Below, in pieces: positions 5,802 to 11,526 of a stretch of DNA of 11,558 nt. The notes below the pieces were generated by a model that made no database searches, was not told where the DNA came from, and saw only the letters and a program-made list of their open reading frames with translations. Origin of the DNA: Candidatus Methylomirabilis sp. (GTDB lineage Bacteria > Patescibacteriota > Patescibacteriia > DYHP01); contig DYHP01000009.1 in assembly GCA_020724105.1 (NCBI GenBank), forward strand, positions 12,349 to 23,906, written 5' to 3'. The number at the start of each line of letters is the position of its first letter. The first letter of the stretch is position 1. The position numbers were made by a program, and so were the translations under genes.

Positions 5802-5830
5802 ACTATATCGCAACCAATCAGATTTGTCAA
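5802..5830 (-). promoter_or_regulatory. Promoter of the lipoprotein gene
   Basis: Minus strand: consensus TTGACA -35 (5825-5830), a 17-bp spacer and TATAGT -10 (5802-5807), with TATAAT overlapping just downstream (5797-5802). Start is near 5795. It is flanked by exact complements AAGACCCCAT (5776-5785) and ATGGGGTCTT (5844-5853); the second is part of the upstream terminator. Confidence 0.75.
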
Positions 5831-5836
5831 GCCCGG

Positions 5837-5880
5837 TACAAAAATGGGGTCTTTGAGACGAATCTCTAGGACCCCATTTT
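5837..5880 (-). terminator. Terminator after the YdjM-like gene
   Basis: Perfect 11-bp arms AAAATGGGGTC (5841-5851) and GACCCCATTTT (5870-5880) have an inner GAGA/TCTC pair and, on the minus strand, end in TTTTTGT. It separates the dnaX/YdjM-like unit from the lipoprotein promoter. Confidence 0.75.
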
Positions 5881-6047
5881 GGAGCCTTCGGTGTCAATGC
5901 TTGAGTTTCCTCTCACGTCAACCCGTGAAGCTCCATGGAGCTTTCGAGATCTATGATCGGATTTCTCCTTACACTGACTCAAAAAGCTCCATGGAACCGT
6001 CGAGATTGTGACCGGATTTCTCCTTACACTGACTCGTTTAGCTCCAT
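5881..6047. repeat. Degenerate tandem repeats, unit about 55 bp
   Basis: Units begin with AGCTCCAT at 5929, 5985 and 6040 (the last one truncated). Units 1 and 2 share an exact CGGATTTCTCCTTACACTGA core and following CTC (ending at 5980 and 6035). A more diverged copy seems to precede them from about 5872. Unit 1 opens with the palindrome AGCTCCATGGAGCT (5929-5942). On the minus strand each unit carries a GTAAGGAG string. No convincing coding frame is present. Confidence 0.6.
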
Positions 6048-6067
6048 TTTTAAGATAACAAACTAAA

Positions 6068-6694
6068 TCAAAACTTGTCAAATGTGTCTGTGGATAACTT
6101 TTTCTTGTTTCTTATCAACAGAATTAATCCTACTGCCACCAAAGCCGCCGCGTTTATAATCGTAAACGGCAATGAACTCCACACAAAAATTCCAACACAC
6201 AAATCGGAAATCGGCCAAAAAATCTTTATACCTTCCTCAACGGTATTAGGATGAGAAAAGGCATCTAACCCAATATGCAGACCCCAAGCCAAAATCGGCG
6301 TAAACGCCGCTTCACGCAACCGATTACCCCGAAGTAGAACTCGCCTTGCTTGTTCACTGCGGGGCAGGCGCAGATTTACGCCATTCATTTTTTGCCTTTT
6401 CAAAATGAACAATAAGATAAACACTGCGCCGAAAAGAAAAATGCTGTGCGATAAATTATAGATTGTATCAAATAAAGCGAAAATTTGAGGGGGGATTTGC
6501 ACAAACCATTCCTTAAAAATAATATCCAAAAAAAAATATCCATTCAAAACCGATAAATAAACCGTCCGCCAAACCAAAAAAGGAATGCTGGAAAGCAGGT
6601 CTGGGAAGATACTAAACAACATTACCCAAAATAATTGTTTCTTTAATTTATGAAAAACGACAACGCTCCAAAGACCGTGAGAAAACGGATCCAT
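6068..6694 (-). CDS. YdjM/DUF457-like membrane-bound metal-dependent hydrolase
   Basis: A 208-residue integral membrane protein. Family-type polar residues sit between hydrophobic segments: DPFSHG at the N-terminus (His6), FPDLL (30-34), LSHS (81-84), WGLHIGLDAFSH (137-148) and FWPISD (159-164). These Asp and His residues are thought to bind metal in this family; the substrate is unknown. Four to five membrane helices are likely (about 7-40, 43-62, 81-98, 165-194). Residues about 107-124, containing LPRSEQARRVLLRG, are hydrophilic, lie where relatives have a short loop, and are encoded by a palindromic repeat (6326-6368). It follows dnaX by 83 bp on the same strand with no promoter seen between them, so co-transcription is likely. 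No clear Shine-Dalgarno. It ends at the terminator 5837-5880. Confidence 0.75.
   Translation of the reverse strand: MDPFSHGLWSVVVFHKLKKQLFWVMLFSIFPDLLSSIPFLVWRTVYLSVLNGYFFLDIIFKEWFVQIPPQIFALFDTIYNLSHSIFLFGAVFILLFILKRQKMNGVNLRLPRSEQARRVLLRGNRLREAAFTPILAWGLHIGLDAFSHPNTVEEGIKIFWPISDLCVGIFVWSSLPFTIINAAALVAVGLILLIRNKKKLSTDTFDKF
6326..6368. repeat. Palindromic element, copy B, in frame in the YdjM-like gene
   Basis: ACCCCGAAG (6326-6334) and CGGGGCAGG (6360-6368) are the same ends as copy A at 462-498. 6353-6367 is the complement of 3900-3914 (15 of 15). Nearly the whole element is read as LPRSEQARRVLLRG between two membrane segments. Flanks CGCA..GATT (6315-6325) and CGCAGATT (6369-6376) hint at a decayed target duplication. 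Confidence 0.65.
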
Positions 6695-6706
6695 ATAACC
6701 GCCATT

Positions 6707-6769
6707 AAACGCTATAACTACGCCATCGGACGCTAAAATCTGGCATAAAATGGCGTAGTTATGGCGTTT
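6707..6769. repeat. 20-bp inverted repeat between dnaX and the YdjM-like gene
   Basis: AAACGC-T-ATAACTACGCCAT (6707-6726) pairs with ATGGCGTAGTTAT-G-GCGTTT (6750-6769), with one mismatch, around a 23-nt loop. It lies in the transcribed gap on the minus strand. No T-run follows, so it is more likely an mRNA-processing or stability structure or a palindromic element than a terminator. Confidence 0.7.
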
Positions 6770-6777
6770 CGTAGCTT

Positions 6778-7899
6778 CTACATTGAACAGATCTTGACTG
6801 CCGCGATTTCCAATGGCAATTCCGCAATCTGCGTTTGGCCAAGCATATTTTTTTTCTCAAGCAAAATTTCCACAATGACGAGCAGTCGACCAGTTTCCGC
6901 CTTATCGATTGACGCCGCCAATTCGTCTTGTTTTTCCGAAATAACCCCCTCTAACTCCCCCTTACATAAGGGGGAGAAAGTTTGGGGGGTATCCGAAATT
7001 TTGCGCCAAATCAAATTTCGGAAAAATTTTATCAGTCCGTTGAAAAACTCGTTGATTTCCACGCCTTCCTCCGACATTTTGCCGATAAATTCCAGCGCCG
7101 ACTTGGCGTCTTTGTTCAAAAGACGCAAGGCGAGATTACTTACAAGGGCCGCATCGCTGTGGGGCAAAACCAAACTTGCCGCCTCAAAAGTAATCTCGTC
7201 TTTTCCGTCGCCCAAAGTGAGCACCTGACCAAGCATGCCTTCGGCGTCGCGCAAACATCCTTCGGAATGTTCGGCAATAATCTGCAAAACCTCTTTTGAA
7301 ATTTTCAAACCTTCTTTCTGTGTCAAGTTTTTCAGGCGATTAATAATGATGTCAGTCGGCACTTTTTTAAAATCAAACCTTTGGCAGCGGGAAACAATCG
7401 TCTGCGGCATTTTGTGGATTTCTGTCGTCGCCAAAATGTAAACAACGTAAGAAGGCGGCTCTTCCAATGTTTTTAAAAACGCGTTAAACGCCTCGGCAGT
7501 CAGCATGTGCGCCTCGTCGATGATAAAAATTTTGTATTTGCGGCGCGCCGGCGCGAAACGGACTTTTTCAATGATGTTCTCCCTCACCATATCAATGCCG
7601 CGGCTTGATGCGGCGTCCATTTCAATCACATCGATGGCGCGGCCCGTTTCCGTTTCTTTGCAAGAATCGCACGCGCCGCACGGCTCCGATTCGCCGTCTT
7701 TTCTTTTTTCGCAATTTAATGCCTTGGCGAAAATCCTCGCCGTGGTTGTTTTGCCCGTGCCGCGCGGACCGTTAAAAAGATACGCGTGCGCCAATCTGCC
7801 CGAAGAAATTTCATTTTCAAGAATAATTTTAATGTGGTCTTGTCCAACCACATCTTTAAACTTTTGCGGACGATATTTTCTATACAAAGTTACCCCCAT
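6778..7899 (-). CDS. dnaX: DNA polymerase III subunit gamma (DnaX), short form with an inserted palindrome
   Basis: AAA+ ATPase of the clamp loader that puts the sliding clamp on primed DNA. Numbering from MGVTLYRKYRP: Walker A GPRGTGKT (44-51), the DnaX zinc module Cys63, Cys74, Cys77, Cys80, Walker B DEAH (118-121), SRC arginine-finger motif (170-172), then domains II and III to residue 373. The tau-specific C-terminal domains are absent. Residues 303-321, containing TPQTFSPLCKGELEGV, come from an inserted 57-bp palindromic element; removing it restores a normal-looking ...WRKISEKQDEL... helix. An in-frame ATG at 7983 would add 28 basic residues but lies only about 9 nt from the predicted transcription start. 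ATG 7899 matches the usual N-terminus of the family, though neither has a good Shine-Dalgarno. First gene of a probable unit with the YdjM-like gene. Confidence 0.93.
   Translation of the reverse strand: MGVTLYRKYRPQKFKDVVGQDHIKIILENEISSGRLAHAYLFNGPRGTGKTTTARIFAKALNCEKRKDGESEPCGACDSCKETETGRAIDVIEMDAASSRGIDMVRENIIEKVRFAPARRKYKIFIIDEAHMLTAEAFNAFLKTLEEPPSYVVYILATTEIHKMPQTIVSRCQRFDFKKVPTDIIINRLKNLTQKEGLKISKEVLQIIAEHSEGCLRDAEGMLGQVLTLGDGKDEITFEAASLVLPHSDAALVSNLALRLLNKDAKSALEFIGKMSEEGVEINEFFNGLIKFFRNLIWRKISDTPQTFSPLCKGELEGVISEKQDELAASIDKAETGRLLVIVEILLEKKNMLGQTQIAELPLEIAAVKICSM
6935..6999. mobile_element. MITE-like palindrome with 8-bp target duplication, in frame in dnaX
   Basis: TCCGAAAT occurs at 6935-6942 and 6992-6999. 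Between them is a 49-bp palindrome with C-runs and G-runs (CCCCCTCTAACTCCCCCTTA on the left, TAAGGGGGAGAAAG then GGGGGG on the right). The step between the repeats is 57 bp, exactly 19 codons, and no stop is introduced. The direct repeat plus terminal inverted symmetry is the signature of transposition by a DDE-type enzyme acting in trans. Confidence 0.7.
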
Positions 7900-7998
7900 A
7901 TCTTTTTTAAGTTTGGCTTTTAAATTTTGAATCTTCTCAACCTTCTTGAAACGTTTTATCGCGGAACTACGCGGAAATTTCATTTAACGACTATATTT

Positions 7999-8027
7999 AT
8001 AGTACAAAATAAATTCTGGTATGTCAA
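7999..8027 (-). promoter_or_regulatory. Promoter of dnaX
   Basis: Minus strand: TTGACA (8022-8027), a 17-bp spacer and TACTAT (7999-8004). Start is near 7992. The -35 box begins within the T-tail of the ftsH terminator. Confidence 0.65.
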
Positions 8028-8056
8028 AAATAAAACCGCAGATTAAAACCTGCGGT
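8028..8056 (-). terminator. Terminator of ftsH
   Basis: ACCGCAG (8035-8041) and CTGCGGT (8050-8056) form a perfect 7-bp stem, followed on the minus strand by TTTATTTTTGACA. It is about 50 bp after the ftsH stop codon. Confidence 0.8.
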
Positions 8057-8103
8057 CATACTTTATAATTCTATAATTTAATAACCATCAACTCCTCCTC
8101 CGT

Positions 8104-9993
8104 CTAATTCTCCGCCAAAACTTTAGACACTTCGTCGCTGTCCAACGTTTCTTTTTCAAGAAGCGCCTTGGTCAAGGCCTCAAATTTTGCCTGATTTTCC
8201 TCAATAATTTTTTTCGCCGTTTTCAAACTTTCGTCAACAAGCATTTTGACTTCCTCGTCAATCTCCCGCGCCGTTTGTTCGGAATAACCGCGCGACTGCA
8301 CGATTTGCCGACCGAGAAAAATATCCTCGGCTTCCTTGCCCCACGCTACCGCGCCAAGTTTATCGCTCATCCCGTACTTACATACCATTTTTTGAGCCTC
8401 GACCGTTGCCGCCTGAATGTCGTTTGAAGCGCCGCTGGAAGATTCGCCGAATTTAATCAATTCAGCCGCCCTGCCGCCCAAAAGAATCGCCAATTCGTTT
8501 AACATATAGGACTTTGGCGCGATGTATCTATCCTCTTCTGGAAGTTGGCTGGTAACGCCTAAGGCGCGCCCTCTGGGAATGATGCTTACCTTGTGAATGG
8601 GATCAGCGCCGGGGAGTATTTTGGCAACAAGAGTGTGGCCGGCTTCGTGGTAAGCAATAATTTCCCGCTCGCGCTCGGTCATCTTAAGGCCCTTCTTCTC
8701 AAGACCCATTATAATGCGGTCCTTGGCTCTTTCAAGGTCGCCCCTGTAAATCGCGTCTTTGTCCTGGCGACTGGCAAGCAACGCCGCTTCGTTAATAAGA
8801 TTGGCGAGGTCTGCGCCGGAAAACATCGGCGTGCCGCGGGCAATCTCCCTTAAATCAATGTCTTTAGCCAAAATTGTATTTTTGGTATGCACCTCAAGAA
8901 TGGCTTCCCTGCCGTTAATGTCCGGCAAACCGACGGTGATATGACGGTCAAAACGTCCCGGCCGCAAAAGCGCCGGGTCGAGAACATCCGGTCTGTTGGT
9001 CGCCGCAATGACAATGATTCCGAGATTTGCCTCAAAACCGTCCATCTCGACAAAAAGCTGGTTTAGGGTCTGTTCTCGCTCATCATGTCCGCCGCCTAAT
9101 CCTGTGCCGCGCTGGCGTCCAACCGCATCAATTTCGTCGATAAAAATAATGCAAGGAGCCGCCTTCTTGGCAGTTTCAAAGAGGTTGCGGACTCTGGCCG
9201 CGCCGACGCCGACAAACATTTCCACAAAATCGGAACCCGAAAGCGTCAAGAAGGGAACGTCGGCTTCTCCGGCAACGGCCCGCGCGAGCAGCGTTTTGCC
9301 GGTTCCCGGCGGACCCATCAAAAGCACGCCCTTGGGAATTTTGGCGCCAAGTTTGGAAAACTTTTGCGGATTGTTCAAAAATTCAATGACTTCTTTCAGT
9401 TCTTCTTTCGCTTCGTCGCATCCCGCAACATCGTCAAATATGGCTTTGGTCGTGTCCTGATGAACCCGCGCTTTGCTTTGACCGAAATCTTTATTTTGAT
9501 TCATTTGACTGGTCATTTGACCGAACATGCCGCGAAAGAAGAACCAAAATAATACAAGCGGCAATAGCCCTAAAAGTATCCAAACCCACAAATCTCCGCC
9601 GCCGCTCTTTGGTTCTTTTGCCGCGATTTTCACTCCCCTTTCCTGCAATTTCGCCATCGTGAACCCCTGCCTGCCTTCAGGGACAATCACCAAAACTTTG
9701 CTGACCCCTTCTTGTTCTTGCTTCTTGTCATCGGCGGACCACCATGAAGAATTCGCGACAACAATGGCAATCGGCTCCTTTAAAATAGCGGTGAGACGCC
9801 GTCCTTCGCTTGCAACTCCCCCCACCTTGTTCTGTTCAACCAGTTTCATAAAATCGGTGTAAGGAATTTCTGGATTCTTGTTTTTGAGACCAACGCATAA
9901 TTGAAACATCAAAAACAAACCGATAGCGATCAATATCACCTTCAACCAGGCGGGCTGATTTAAAAAACTCTTTTTTTTCGGTTCTGGATTCAT
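8104..9993 (-). CDS. ftsH: ATP-dependent zinc metalloprotease FtsH
   Basis: A 629-residue membrane-bound AAA+ protease that pulls out and degrades misassembled membrane proteins and selected cytosolic ones, working as a hexamer. Order: membrane helix 1 (about 17-36), a periplasmic-side domain, membrane helix 2 (about 135-153), then the AAA domain with Walker A GPPGTGKT (227-234), pore motif MFVG (259-262), Walker B DEID (286-289) and second-region-of-homology arginines RPGRFDR (344-350). The M41 protease domain has HEAGH (449-453, zinc ligands His449 and His453) and the third ligand Asp525 in SNDI. All key residues are present and the length is normal. The frame is open upstream to ATG 10236, but AAAGGAG lies 6 bases before ATG 9993 and the promoter at 10079-10107 overlaps or lies downstream of the earlier ATGs, so 9993 is the start. 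Monocistronic. Confidence 0.97.
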   Translation of the reverse strand: MNPEPKKKSFLNQPAWLKVILIAIGLFLMFQLCVGLKNKNPEIPYTDFMKLVEQNKVGGVASEGRRLTAILKEPIAIVVANSSWWSADDKKQEQEGVSKVLVIVPEGRQGFTMAKLQERGVKIAAKEPKSGGGDLWVWILLGLLPLVLFWFFFRGMFGQMTSQMNQNKDFGQSKARVHQDTTKAIFDDVAGCDEAKEELKEVIEFLNNPQKFSKLGAKIPKGVLLMGPPGTGKTLLARAVAGEADVPFLTLSGSDFVEMFVGVGAARVRNLFETAKKAAPCIIFIDEIDAVGRQRGTGLGGGHDEREQTLNQLFVEMDGFEANLGIIVIAATNRPDVLDPALLRPGRFDRHITVGLPDINGREAILEVHTKNTILAKDIDLREIARGTPMFSGADLANLINEAALLASRQDKDAIYRGDLERAKDRIIMGLEKKGLKMTEREREIIAYHEAGHTLVAKILPGADPIHKVSIIPRGRALGVTSQLPEEDRYIAPKSYMLNELAILLGGRAAELIKFGESSSGASNDIQAATVEAQKMVCKYGMSDKLGAVAWGKEAEDIFLGRQIVQSRGYSEQTAREIDEEVKMLVDESLKTAKKIIEENQAKFEALTKALLEKETLDSDEVSKVLAEN

Positions 9994-10018
9994 TTTGTCT
10001 CCTTTGCCACGCCGTAGT

Positions 10019-10032
10019 CCCGACAAGTCGGG
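10019..10032. repeat. CCCGAC-AA-GTCGGG palindrome in the ftsH leader
   Basis: A perfect 6-bp stem just upstream of the ftsH ribosome binding site. It shares the CCGAC-RA-GTCGG core with 4630-4645 and 10194-10205, so it is probably one of the dispersed palindromes. Confidence 0.55.
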
Positions 10033-10078
10033 GCGAAGGCGGGCTTTTTCTAAATTTTCAAGGTTCTTTCTTAACTCC

Positions 10079-10107
10079 ATCTTAAAACAAAAACATTTAA
10101 AAGTCAA
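10079..10107 (-). promoter_or_regulatory. Promoter of ftsH
   Basis: Minus strand: TTGACT (10102-10107), a 17-bp spacer and TAAGAT (10079-10084). Start is near 10072, giving a leader of about 80 nt. The ATG at 10080 (MELRKN) is inside the -10 box and cannot be the start for this transcript. Confidence 0.65.
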
Positions 10108-10155
10108 ACGCGTCCACCACGTGTCCAAGATAGTTCTATAAATAATAAAATTTTT

Positions 10156-10234
10156 GTAGCGCGAACCTTTAGGTTCGCTATTGGCGAGGCTTTCCGACAA
10201 GTCGGAATCTCCGCTTCGCTCCGAGAAGCCTCGC
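10156..10234. repeat. Compound REP-like palindrome
   Basis: GCGAACC-TTTA-GGTTCGC (10161-10178) is followed by an outer stem GCGAGGCTT (10184-10192)/AAGCCTCGC (10226-10234). That stem encloses TCCGAC-AA-GTCGGA (10193-10206) and a TCTC/GAGA arm. No T-run follows, and it lies upstream of the ftsH promoter. It has the look of a multi-arm intergenic repeat. Confidence 0.65.
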
Positions 10235-10365
10235 ACTACATTTGATTTTTAAGCACTAAAACACGGAATTTTAGATTTTTAAAATGAGCTGTTAAACCGA
10301 AAACCCACCACATAACACGGCGGGTTTTTAGCGTGAAGCCAAGGGGTATCAAACCCCTCTATCCG

Positions 10366-10497
10366 AATGTCGACTACGGATTCCTCGCCATGAGGTGGCC
10401 CCTTGAACTCCATAAAAACACAATAACACAATTCAAATAAAAAAACCCGAGAATATCTCGGATTTTCAGGGTTACGATAGAATCCGTAATCGACATT
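10366..10497. repeat. 18-bp inverted repeat enclosing a terminator
   Basis: AATGTCGACTACGGATTC (10366-10383) and GAATCCGTAATCGACATT (10480-10497) are complementary at 17 of 18 positions, 96 bp apart. The enclosed DNA includes CCTC/GAGG (10384-10396) and the hairpin CCGAGA-ATA-TCTCGG (10447-10461). Confidence 0.65.
10439..10461 (-). terminator. Strong terminator close to a minus-strand promoter
   Basis: On the minus strand, CCGAGA-TAT-TCTCGG then G and seven T (complement of A 10439-10445). It lies only about 35-50 bp downstream of the predicted start from the promoter at 10501-10529, so the product would be about 55 nt or an attenuated leader. Confidence 0.65.
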
Positions 10498-10500
10498 ATC

Positions 10501-10529
10501 ATTGTGCCATACTTTGGAACTTCTGTCAA
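10501..10529 (-). promoter_or_regulatory. Promoter of a possible short RNA
   Basis: Minus strand: TTGACA (10524-10529), a 17-bp spacer and CACAAT (10501-10506), with an extended -10 TG. Start is near 10494, inside the right arm of the inverted repeat. No gene follows before the terminator. Confidence 0.5.
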
Positions 10530-10637
10530 GTTTAATTGTGGATTTAATTGTGGATAAAGCAAAAAATCGGTCAAAATTGTCGGAAATGAAACACATAGGT
10601 AAGGATATGCTTCAACCCGTCCATCTTGGACAACATA

Positions 10638-10666
10638 TTGCATGTAATTTATTTAAGTGATAAGAT
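10638..10666 (+). promoter_or_regulatory. Promoter of the clpP-like gene
   Basis: TTGCAT (10638-10643), a 17-bp spacer and TAAGAT (10661-10666). Start is near 10673. The -35 box is imperfect; the -10 is the same as at ftsH and the L,D-transpeptidase gene. Confidence 0.5.
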
Positions 10667-10719
10667 AGGAGTAGTTTAAAGTTCCTTAAAATATCAGGAA
10701 AATATCACGGAGGTTAGAA

Positions 10720-11322
10720 ATGAAAATCTCGCCGTCAATCGTCAAAATTTACAAAGATTATTTTGATTCGTTTAAAGAAAAAAAGAAAATCATCAAGTCC
10801 GCCAAAAAAGTCGGGCGGGTGTGGGTAGTCGGCGAAATCCTGACGACAGAAGAAATAAACTTTGGTTCAAATGCGACTATAACCGAAACAACCTCGCGAA
10901 TTGACGAACTTTTGGAGAGCCGCGTTAAGGTTGTTGAACTTCACATTTGTTCAAACGGCGGCGATGCCAGCGCCGGTTTCGCAATTTGTGATTATTTAAG
11001 AAAAACGAATTTGCCTATTATCACTATCGCCTACGGAGAAGTTTGTTCAATGGCCGTCTGCCTTTTCGAAATCGGGGTAATCCGCCGAATGACCGCCCTT
11101 AGCACCTTGATGATGCACCATGCCCAAGGCGGCGTAGACGGAACACCGGAAAAAATGAAGCAGGAAGCCGAGCGGGTAAAATACGTCAACGAGATATCCT
11201 TCATCCTCTCTTCCATGCGAAGCGGCATTCCTGTAAATAAACTTAAAAAAATGTCCCGTCCGTTAAAATATTTTACCCCTGATGATGCCTTCAGAAGAAA
11301 GCTCGCCGATGAGATTATATAA
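10720..11322 (+). CDS. ClpP-like serine protease, catalytic Asp not conserved
   Basis: A 200-residue protein of the ClpP/crotonase-like fold, the usual length for a ClpP subunit. Matches to the family in order: VVELHICSNGGDASAGFAICDYL (71-93, the S-P-G-G oxyanion loop appears as SNGG), ITIAYGEVCSMA with the expected nucleophile Ser110, MMHHAQGG with the expected general base His123, and FTPDDAFRRKLADEI near the C-terminus, equivalent to the saPEAveyGLvDsI helix. In ClpP the third catalytic residue is an Asp just before the F-x-S/T stretch; here that site reads SRPLKYFT, so Asp is replaced by Pro or Leu. The protein may use a Ser-His dyad, be a regulatory subunit, or be inactive. A strong GGAGG precedes the ATG by 8 bases. 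No Clp ATPase gene is in the window. Confidence 0.85.
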   Translation: MKISPSIVKIYKDYFDSFKEKKKIIKSAKKVGRVWVVGEILTTEEINFGSNATITETTSRIDELLESRVKVVELHICSNGGDASAGFAICDYLRKTNLPIITIAYGEVCSMAVCLFEIGVIRRMTALSTLMMHHAQGGVDGTPEKMKQEAERVKYVNEISFILSSMRSGIPVNKLKKMSRPLKYFTPDDAFRRKLADEII

Positions 11323-11391
11323 ATCGCGACTTTACGCGACTGGCTACGCTACTTTACGCAATACAGGGGGACACAATACAGAGACAGGCGT

Positions 11392-11421
11392 TTGACAAGA
11401 TTTTACCCTTTGTGTTATAGG
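11392..11421 (+). promoter_or_regulatory. Promoter at the right edge
   Basis: Consensus TTGACA (11392-11397), an 18-bp spacer and TATAGG (11416-11421), with an extended -10 TG at 11413-11414. Start is near 11428. The nearest downstream signal is a terminator at 11477-11500. Confidence 0.55.
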
Positions 11422-11447
11422 ATAAGAGCCATACTTGGTGTGTGACT

Positions 11448-11476
11448 TTTTTTCTCCTTTCTCTCCCCACCCTTTT
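11448..11476 (+). other. Pyrimidine-rich leader tract
   Basis: Between the edge promoter and the hairpin, almost 30 bases are C or T (ACTTTTTTTCTCC, then TTTCTCTCCCC and CCCTTTT, with two A). It would be unstructured in RNA and lies just before the terminator stem. Confidence 0.4.
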
Positions 11477-11500
11477 ACGGCCAGCTGGTCTGGCCGTTTT
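11477..11500 (+). terminator. Terminator or attenuator at the right edge
   Basis: ACGGCCAG (11477-11484) and CTGGCCGT (11490-11497) form a perfect 8-bp stem followed by TTTTCTC. With the promoter at 11392 this would make an RNA of about 70 nt, or it may be an attenuator for a gene beyond the window. Confidence 0.65.
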
Positions 11501-11510
11501 CTCAAAAGAT

Positions 11511-11526
11511 CAGTCCTTAAGGACTG
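11511..11526. repeat. CAGTCCTTAAGGACTG palindrome
   Basis: A perfect 16-bp palindrome 10 bp after the terminator, followed by TTTACAT. It may be a second hairpin of the same leader or a protein-binding site. Confidence 0.4.

Larger units (their letters stand above)
10117..10719. other. Non-coding region between ftsH and the clpP-like gene
   Basis: About 600 bp without a convincing gene. It holds a compound palindrome (10156-10234), a bidirectional hairpin AAAACCC/GGGTTTT (10300-10328), a small hairpin AGGGG/CCCCT (10342-10358), an 18-bp inverted repeat (10366-10497) with a promoter and terminator, and the clpP-like promoter. Two minus-strand open frames of 89 and 105 codons overlap here in different frames and look like chance. 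Confidence 0.6.

Noticed and set aside
5881..6047. CRISPR array
   Set aside because: Only two well-preserved units, no constant repeat with unique spacers, no cas gene.
5866..6081. Minus-strand frame of 71 codons over the tandem repeats
   Set aside because: The repeat units (55-56 bp) do not keep frame, so the protein shows no repeat; the frame also crosses a terminator.
6848..6855. Run of eight A on the dnaX strand as a programmed frameshift site for tau/gamma
   Set aside because: It lies near the natural end, and the alternative frame gives only about 30 unrelated residues, no tau domain.
9994..10236. Extension of FtsH by 81 residues to ATG 10236
   Set aside because: The extension crosses palindromic DNA and the predicted promoter, is unlike FtsH N-termini, and ATG 9993 has a strong AAAGGAG site.
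10342..10358. tRNA T-arm-like hairpin AGGGG-7 nt-CCCCT
   Set aside because: The loop lacks the TTC-R-A pattern on both strands, and no acceptor or anticodon arm fits around it.
10279..10643. Minus-strand open frames of 105 and 89 codons
   Set aside because: They overlap in different frames, cover hairpins, a promoter and a terminator, and resemble no protein.
11370..11390. AATACAG-RGR-GACA direct repeat as a transposon end
   Set aside because: Two short imperfect copies only, and no transposase or partner end in the window.
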